NCBI GenBank assembly: GCA_026394095.1
Contig: JAPKYY010000879.1
Coordinates: 1-11,815, forward strand
Source of the DNA: Acidobacteriota bacterium
GTDB taxonomy: Bacteria; Acidobacteriota; Terriglobia; Bryobacterales; Bryobacteraceae
Reading direction: 5' to 3'
Length of the DNA stretch: 11,815 nucleotides
The first letter of the stretch is position 1, and the number at the start of each line of letters is the position of its first letter. The position numbers and the translations under genes were made by a program. A model generated the notes under the pieces. It was given only the letters and a program-made list of their open reading frames with translations. It had not been told where the DNA came from and searched no databases. Of the stretch, positions 7,132-11,815 are shown piece after piece.

Positions 7132-8597
7132 GCTTTCCACTTCGATTTCGCTGTTGGCTGCACTCTCTCTATTTTCCTACCCTTTGCGGCCAGTTCGGCT
7201 GCATTTCTTGCGGCGGCTAAGTCTTGATCACTGAAGACGTGCTTCTTTCGCCTGAGGAACCACTCATCCAGGAAGCCCGTATGAAGATCTCCTGCCTGGA
7301 AGGCCTCGTCGGCCAGGACATCGAGGAAGAACTCGATGTTGGTGCGTATGCCCCCGATGTGTGTCTCTTCGAGTGCGCGCTCGAGGCGGGCGATGGCATC
7401 CTCGCGCGTCTCAGCCCAGGCAATGAGTTTAATCAGGAGGGGATCGTATTCGAGTGGCACCCGCCAGCCTTCGTAGACACCGCTATCGAGCCTTACGCCT
7501 GGGCCGCCGGGGAGAGCAAGCGAGGTGATTTCTCCAGGACTGGGTAGAAATCCCTGATCGGGGTCTTCAGCGTAAAGCCGGCATTCCATGGCCCAGCCAC
7601 GAATTGAAACTTCATCCTGTTTGATCGTCAGGTGCTCGCCTGCTGCGATGCGAAGCTGCCACTTCACCAGATCGACACCCGTGATGCACTCAGTAACGGG
7701 ATGCTCTACCTGCAACCTTGTGTTCATTTCAAGAAAGTAGAATCGACCCGTTTCGTCGGCCAGAAACTCAACTGTGCCCGCATTGAAATAACCGGCTGCG
7801 AGGGCCGCAGCTACTGCAGCCTCTCCCATCTTGTGACGGAGCTCAGGGTGCCTGGCAATGAACGGTGAGGGAGCTTCTTCGATCACCTTCTGGTGTCGGC
7901 GCTGAACAGAACACTCTCGCTCACCCAGATAAATCATGTGGCCGAATTGATCGCCCAGTACCTGGATTTCGATATGACGGGGACGGACGATGAATTTTTC
8001 GATGTAGACGTCAGCATTCCGGAAGGATCGCTCCGCTTCGCTTGAGGCATCTCGAAAGGCAGCTTCGATGTCTTCCTCGCGCTCGACACGGCGCATGCCT
8101 TTGCCTCCGCCGCCTGCGGCTGCTTTGAGGATGACGGGATAGCCGATGTCACCGGCGATGCGTTTGGCTTCGTCAGCACTTGTCAGGGCCTGCTCTGTGC
8201 CAGGTGGGATTGGCGTGCCAGCTTTTTTGGCCAGCTCGCGAGCTGAAGTCTTTGAGCCCAACTTTTCGATCGCAGATGCGGGAGGGCCGATAAAGACAAG
8301 ACCAGAGGCAACGCACAAAGCGGCAAAATCGGCGTTCTCGCTTAGAAAGCCGTAGCCGGGATGGATCGCTTCTGCGTCACAGGCAATCGCAGCAGCGACG
8401 ATCTTGTCACCCCTGAGATAGGTATCGCTTGAGGCGGAACCATCCAGTGCAATAGCTTCGTCAGCCATACGCACGTGCAAGGCGTTGCGGTCTACATCGC
8501 TGTAGACCGCAACGCTTCCAATCTTCATTTCGCGGAGCGCCCGCATAACCCTAACCGCGATCTCGCCGCGATTGGCAACCAATACCTTACGGAACAC
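7128..8597 (-). CDS. accC: Biotin carboxylase (acyl-CoA/acetyl-CoA carboxylase subunit)
   Basis: This 489-residue enzyme carboxylates carrier-bound biotin using ATP and bicarbonate. It has the N-terminal domain (RKVLVANRGEIA; HPGYGFLSEN at 79-88), the ATP-grasp domain with glycine-rich loop GGGGKG (162-167), and the active-site run EMNTRLQVEHPVTE (290-303), followed by the C-terminal domain (RGWAMECRLYAEDP). GTG 8597 is chosen because it gives MFRKVLVANRGEIA, aligning residue for residue with the AccC N-terminus; the open frame continues to 8741, but that extension is unlike the family and overlaps the upstream gene. It is about 40 residues longer than E. coli AccC, with a basic, alanine-rich tail. 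The carrier gene follows with an ATGA overlap, so together they form a split alpha subunit of an acyl-CoA carboxylase. Whether acetyl-, propionyl- or another acyl-CoA is used cannot be told without the carboxyltransferase. Confidence 0.93.
   Translation of the reverse strand: MFRKVLVANRGEIAVRVMRALREMKIGSVAVYSDVDRNALHVRMADEAIALDGSASSDTYLRGDKIVAAAIACDAEAIHPGYGFLSENADFAALCVASGLVFIGPPASAIEKLGSKTSARELAKKAGTPIPPGTEQALTSADEAKRIAGDIGYPVILKAAAGGGGKGMRRVEREEDIEAAFRDASSEAERSFRNADVYIEKFIVRPRHIEIQVLGDQFGHMIYLGERECSVQRRHQKVIEEAPSPFIARHPELRHKMGEAAVAAALAAGYFNAGTVEFLADETGRFYFLEMNTRLQVEHPVTECITGVDLVKWQLRIAAGEHLTIKQDEVSIRGWAMECRLYAEDPDQGFLPSPGEITSLALPGGPGVRLDSGVYEGWRVPLEYDPLLIKLIAWAETREDAIARLERALEETHIGGIRTNIEFFLDVLADEAFQAGDLHTGFLDEWFLRRKKHVFSDQDLAAARNAAELAAKGRKIERVQPTAKSKWKA
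8482..8515 (-). repeat. Perfect 15-bp inverted repeat with GCGA tetraloop inside accC
   Basis: Arms GCGTTGCGGTCTACA (8482-8496) and TGTAGACCGCAACGC (8501-8515) are exact reverse complements around four bases. In the accC mRNA (minus strand) the loop reads GCGA, a GNRA tetraloop. It spans nucleotides 83-116 of the coding region, codons V29-A39. No U-tract follows, so it is not an ordinary intrinsic terminator. Confidence 0.9.
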
Positions 8598-8619
8598 GCT
8601 CCCTAATGTAGCAAGCCTT

Positions 8620-10017
8620 TCACTGTACTTCTTCCACTCGCAAAACTTGTTCGAGTTTTCGAAGGTCTTGCAGCTTGCTTGAGTCGATTGTGCCGTTGAG
8701 GAAACGCGCCCCCAGGGCAGAGGGGTCAGCAACGAATCCAAGGTCCTTCAGCTTCTGCAAGACGGCGGCAGAAACCTCTTTCAGCATCACCTTGATCCGG
8801 ATGCGCACCGAGGATCGCATATCTTCTACCTTGAATTCCTGCCGGGGAGATGCTGAGAGCTCACGAATCATGGGAGCTGCAGGCATGGCTTTTACCATGT
8901 TTATGCTGGCACTTCGCATTGCGGTGTCAGAAGCGCCGGCGATACCTTCGTGGCTTACGCCCTCGGGCATCTCGACGGGAACCTCGATGCGCCTGGACTG
9001 GCCGCCCTCATTCACAATTCTTTCTTCAACAGCATAGTAGCTGGTGAAGGCGGTCATCAGCCCGTAGTTCAAGCCAAGTTGTGTGATGGCTTCGCGGTTA
9101 TCGATTTCATTGATTGCCAAAGCATCGATTTTGCGACGAGCCCAAATTGCGGGAATCGCAGAATTCTCTTTTTGCTGAGCAGGCAGTTTGACTTCAATCT
9201 CCCGTTCATAGCGGCGAGCCCCGATTCGTCCTTTGATGCGAAGTTTGCCGGTTGCACCAGAGTCGAATCGACCACTGATGATGATTGGTTTTGCACTGAA
9301 GAGATCAGGGATTCTGGCCGGGACAACGTCGCGCACAGGGAGACTACCCAAGTCGATTTCGATGTCGGTGAGGAGCGGATTTCTGACACGTTCGTGGAAG
9401 CGCTTGGCGGCTGCGCTGCCATCACTGTTGAGTGAGACATATTCGACCTCGCCGCGGCCGGCTTCTGCCATCTTGTCGAGGAGGAAGCGATTGACGCTGC
9501 TGCCGATTCCGAAACTGAAGACGCGGGCATTGGAATGTTTGCGGATTTCAGCAATGATCTCGTTGTCATTGCCGACGTAGCCATCGGTCATGAAACACAC
9601 GATGCGGACGTGTTCCTGACTGTCGGTACCGTCGAGGGCAGCACGAATTGCTTTCATCATTTCTGTACCTCCTCCACTGTTCTTGAACCGGAGAAATTGT
9701 TTGGCTTTCTCGACGTTCTCTGGAGTGGCAGATACAGGCTGCGGCCAGAGGATCTCAGTGTCGCCACTGAAGGTGATCAGGTTGAAGGTGTCTCTGGGGT
9801 TGAGCCCGTCGATTGCCTGCAGCATTGCCTCTTTTGCTTTGTCCAGAGGGAAGCCGTGCATCGAGCCTGAAGTGTCAATGACGAAGACCAGTTCTTTCGG
9901 CACAATGCTTGCGGCCTCAGAACGAACTGCTGGGGGATCGATGACAAAACTGAAGTAGCCGTCTTTGCCGTTCTTGTTGGTTAGAAGGGAAGGTGCGATC
10001 TCTCGAGCTGGTGACAC
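8620..10017 (-). CDS. von Willebrand A domain part of a split VIT-VWA protein
   Basis: The 465-residue frame carries the second half of a VIT-VWA surface protein of the inter-alpha-trypsin-inhibitor type. The VWA domain (about 40-215) has an intact metal-ion site: DTSGS at 48-52, the threonine in GGGTE at 118, and D145 in MTDG. The family tail with TSYYAVEERIV follows near 325. The last ~65 residues (VRIRIKVMLKEV onward) look like a small alpha/beta module. It has no signal peptide of its own; its GTG start at 10017 has no usable ribosome site, and it overlaps the VIT frame by about 100 bases in another phase. It is therefore best read as the out-of-frame continuation of the preceding gene. 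The long intact frame suggests the break is recent or a sequence error. The accC start follows 22 bases after the stop. Confidence 0.8.
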   Translation of the reverse strand: MSPAREIAPSLLTNKNGKDGYFSFVIDPPAVRSEAASIVPKELVFVIDTSGSMHGFPLDKAKEAMLQAIDGLNPRDTFNLITFSGDTEILWPQPVSATPENVEKAKQFLRFKNSGGGTEMMKAIRAALDGTDSQEHVRIVCFMTDGYVGNDNEIIAEIRKHSNARVFSFGIGSSVNRFLLDKMAEAGRGEVEYVSLNSDGSAAAKRFHERVRNPLLTDIEIDLGSLPVRDVVPARIPDLFSAKPIIISGRFDSGATGKLRIKGRIGARRYEREIEVKLPAQQKENSAIPAIWARRKIDALAINEIDNREAITQLGLNYGLMTAFTSYYAVEERIVNEGGQSRRIEVPVEMPEGVSHEGIAGASDTAMRSASINMVKAMPAAPMIRELSASPRQEFKVEDMRSSVRIRIKVMLKEVSAAVLQKLKDLGFVADPSALGARFLNGTIDSSKLQDLRKLEQVLRVEEVQ

Positions 10018-10663
10018 TTCCGAGGGGAGTGCCCATGCCGAGTTTCACCTGGATACTGATGTCGTGTCCGGCGCGTGTCCCTTTGGCGGCGATGGGTGGA
10101 TTGATGGTGCCTTGCTGGCCTGCCATCGACTTTGGGAAGTAGCGAGGGCCGACAACCATTGGGAAAACAAATTCATAGGTGCCAGCTTCGTAGGGGACCA
10201 ATTCGACATAGTGGATCTCCACAGATACTTTTGCTCCGGGGGTAATGTTAGCAAGAGACTGCTGAAAAACGTTCGGGCGTTGCTGATTCAGAAGTGCGGC
10301 AGTCTGGCCCCGGCGGCGTGCTTCGTCGTAGGCTTTTTGTGCGTCTTCGCGCCGGGCGATTTTGCCCTTCACCACGCGCTCGTTCACTTGCATTGTGTAG
10401 CCGTTGACAGCTGCCATCACAGGTAGTGGGAAGTTATAAACTGCCTCGATCGTTTCCGACGATTCATTTGTGAATTCCTGGCGCACCACTACGGTGGCTA
10501 AAGGTCCGCTGACCTCAGCTTTTACATCGGTGTGCTTCAGTGGGCACTCCACCGTTCGCCCATCGGGCAACTTGCGGATCAACACCCCCGACCCGCTCTC
10601 AGTAGGGGGAGCGGCCACCGCAGCAACCACGCCAAACGCCATCAATAGATTCCAGAGTTTCAT
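9917..10663 (-). CDS. Signal peptide and VIT domain part of a split VIT-VWA protein
   Basis: This 248-residue frame starts at ATG 10663 behind a near-ideal AGGAG five bases upstream. Residues 1-18 are a signal peptide (MKLWNLLMAFGVVAAVA, cut near AVA/AP), so the product is exported. Residues about 35-165 are a VIT domain with its conserved run: VYNFPLP, AAVNGYTMQV, KGKIARREDAQKAYDEA, NVFQQSLANITPG. Homology holds to about residue 218 (DISIQVKLGMGTPLGSVTS). The remaining 30 residues are low-complexity, rich in R, Q and S, with no family resemblance, which marks out-of-frame reading up to the stop at 9917. The VWA half continues in another frame. Normal full-length members carry VIT and VWA in one chain; their role here is unknown, possibly cell-surface adhesion or envelope function. 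Confidence 0.78.
   Translation of the reverse strand: MKLWNLLMAFGVVAAVAAPPTESGSGVLIRKLPDGRTVECPLKHTDVKAEVSGPLATVVVRQEFTNESSETIEAVYNFPLPVMAAVNGYTMQVNERVVKGKIARREDAQKAYDEARRRGQTAALLNQQRPNVFQQSLANITPGAKVSVEIHYVELVPYEAGTYEFVFPMVVGPRYFPKSMAGQQGTINPPIAAKGTRAGHDISIQVKLGMGTPLGSVTSSRDRTFPSNQQERQRRLLQFCHRSPSSSF
9999..10035 (-). other. Frameshift and deletion junction in the VIT-VWA gene
   Basis: VIT-frame homology stops near 10009 and VWA-frame homology starts near 10008 (REIAPSLLTN). Removing one base, for example one C of the CCCC run near 10025, joins the frames into a chain of about 685 residues. Even then some 40-45 residues that family members carry here, including a motif like PNKDFVLRY, would be absent. 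Confidence 0.6.
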
Positions 10664-10718
10664 ACACTCTCCTTTCAATGGGAGAATGCCGTGAGCCTGA
10701 CGAGCCTTTCAAAAACTT
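10664..10718. other. 55-bp gap between ADOP permease and VIT-VWA gene
   Basis: Apart from the ribosome site at 10669-10673 it holds a short direct repeat (GAGCCT twice, three bases apart, 10694-10708). I see no stable hairpin with a T-tract, so no clear terminator separates the two genes, and read-through is possible. Confidence 0.35.
10669..10673 (-). promoter_or_regulatory. Ribosome binding site of the VIT-VWA gene
   Basis: AGGAG on the minus strand with a five-base spacer to ATG 10663. It decides the start against an in-frame TTG at 10678, which would lie upstream of this site. Confidence 0.75.
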
Positions 10719-11815
10719 TCAGGATTCTCGAAGAACTTCGTTTGGATGGATTCGGGGGATCCTCAAGGCTGGAGCGAGGCAGGCGAGAAGAACTGCAAGA
10801 ATCAGGCAGCCCATCATGCCTGCATAGACCCAAACGTCTTTAGTAAGGGCAGGTTCCACCATAGATGGGAAGACGCTGCCAAGCCAGCGGAGCAAAGCTG
10901 CTGCTGCCAGGCCGCCGATGATGAGGCCTACGCCCGCAAGATTCATGCCTTGACGCAAGACTCCGACCGCGAGCTCTCTTCCCGGGGCACCCAGGGCGAG
11001 GCGGATTGCGAATTCCATACTGCGTTGGGTTACCAGATAGGACATCACGCCATAGAGTCCTGCACTGGCCAGAACCAGTGCGAGGATGGCAAAAGTACTA
11101 ACCAGATAGGCGAGAAATCGTTCGTTGCGAACGGCATCGAGACGAAAGCTCTCCATGGTGTTGAATTGCTGGATGGGTTGCAGCGGATCGAGTGCCCTAA
11201 GTTCCGCTTCGACCTTTGCTGCAATGCCTTGCCCAGAATCTTTGGTACGCACCATCCAGCTCATCGGGAACCAGGTGTGAGCCGCTTTAATGATGTCATC
11301 GTTTGCCTGCGAAACCGGAATGTACATGGTGGGTTGCAGCCTGGATTTCAGACTGTTCGTTCGGACATCGGCGACAACACCCACAATGGTTCGCGAAATC
11401 TTGCCGCCGCAATGCTCTATGACATTAGCCCCAACTGGATTCTTGCCAGGTAGATAGCGCCTGACAAAAGCATCGCTGACGATAGCAACGGCAGGGGCAG
11501 TTGCCTGATCGGACTCGTTCAGATAACGGCCTGCCAGGAGTGGAACTCGCATGGCGTCGAGGAAATTTGTTGAGGTGTATCGCCAGTTCATGAACTTAAG
11601 CTCTTGCGGCCGGTCTGGCGAATCCAGCACCATGACTGAGCAATTCAAGCCCCTCTCGAGAGGCATTGCCGATGTTACGGCAACACTTTCTACGTTGGGA
11701 ATCAAGCGCAAGCGTTCGATGCCTTTTTCAAAGAACTGAGTGGCTTTGGCGCTGGTGTCGAAACGCTCACCCCGCAAAGACATTTGGGCCGCAAGGACAC
11801 GAGATTCATCGACAC
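10719..11815 (-). CDS. ADOP-type ABC transporter permease, C-terminal part (MacB/FtsX), cut by the right edge
   Basis: The 364 visible residues are the second half of an acidobacterial duplicated orphan permease of the MacB/FtsX superfamily. First comes a periplasmic core domain (from RFDTSAKATQFF through FVRRYLPGKNPVGANV and IVGVVADVRTNSLKSRLQP to about residue 225). Then come three membrane segments of the FtsX domain: LVSTFAILALVLASAGLYGV, the stretch around LAGVGLIIGGLAAAALL, and WVYAGMMGCLILAVLLACLA. Between the first two is the family loop RSMEFAIRLALGAPGREL. The chain ends PNEVLRES, as such permeases do. The open frame reaches the window edge, so the start and N-terminal half lie outside. 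These proteins normally lack a dedicated adjacent ATPase gene; cargo is unknown. The VIT-VWA gene follows 55 bases downstream on the same strand. Confidence 0.9.
   Translation of the reverse strand, partial: VDESRVLAAQMSLRGERFDTSAKATQFFEKGIERLRLIPNVESVAVTSAMPLERGLNCSVMVLDSPDRPQELKFMNWRYTSTNFLDAMRVPLLAGRYLNESDQATAPAVAIVSDAFVRRYLPGKNPVGANVIEHCGGKISRTIVGVVADVRTNSLKSRLQPTMYIPVSQANDDIIKAAHTWFPMSWMVRTKDSGQGIAAKVEAELRALDPLQPIQQFNTMESFRLDAVRNERFLAYLVSTFAILALVLASAGLYGVMSYLVTQRSMEFAIRLALGAPGRELAVGVLRQGMNLAGVGLIIGGLAAAALLRWLGSVFPSMVEPALTKDVWVYAGMMGCLILAVLLACLAPALRIPRIHPNEVLRES

Noticed and set aside
8598..8741. In-frame upstream extension of accC by 48 residues.
   Set aside because: The extension overlaps the VWA stop, has no family similarity, and GTG 8597 matches the AccC N-terminus exactly.
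8950..9435. Plus-strand open frame of 161 codons opposite the VWA domain.
   Set aside because: It is antisense to a conserved domain and has no recognisable protein features.
10005..10030. Programmed ribosomal frameshifting as the reason for the split VIT-VWA frames.
   Set aside because: There is no slippery heptamer or stimulatory structure, and a conserved protein segment is also missing, which slippage would not explain.
10746..11453. Long plus-strand open frame of 235 codons opposite the ADOP permease.
   Set aside because: It is the antisense shadow of a clear permease gene and shows no domain, signal or ribosome site.

Overview
The window looks like chromosomal DNA from an acidobacterium of the Solibacter/Bryobacter type. 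Two family-level markers point there. The large secreted protein ends in the roughly 240-residue C-terminal domain (TIGR03437 type) that is heavily amplified in Solibacteraceae. The right edge carries the C-terminal half of an ADOP-type (acidobacterial duplicated orphan permease) MacB/FtsX protein. Frequent TTG/GTG starts and moderately high GC fit this. I see no tRNA, rRNA, CRISPR array, insertion sequence or phage gene. No gap between genes exceeds about 75 bases.

Right-hand block, read leftwards on the minus strand from 11815 to 6006: an ADOP permease (partial), a VIT + von Willebrand A surface protein now split into two frames, a biotin carboxylase (accC), a biotin carrier protein and a DnaC/DnaI-type AAA+ ATPase. 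Spacings are 55 nt, 22 nt, a 4-nt ATGA overlap and an 11-nt overlap, so at least accC, the carrier and the ATPase look co-transcribed and translationally coupled. The carboxylase pair would charge biotin with CO2 for an acyl-CoA carboxylase whose carboxyltransferase is not in the window. The mRNA of accC contains a perfect 15-bp stem with a GNRA tetraloop shortly after the start.

Middle: a DinB-family protein on the plus strand (5506-6009) converges on the ATPase gene. The two stop codons are the two strands of one CTAG.

Left-hand block, minus strand, diverging from dinB across 72 bp: a 995-residue exported multidomain protein (propeller-like region, BACON, CARDB-like, Solibacter C-terminal domain). 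Four nucleotides later comes a 795-residue protein in which a complete 12-helix major facilitator transporter runs in frame into a signal-peptide-like segment and an HELGH metallopeptidase. A further gene appears to start just before the left edge.

Most worth a second look: the transporter-peptidase fusion, the long hairpin inside accC, and the VIT-VWA gene, where a frameshift coincides with a stretch of protein missing relative to the family.
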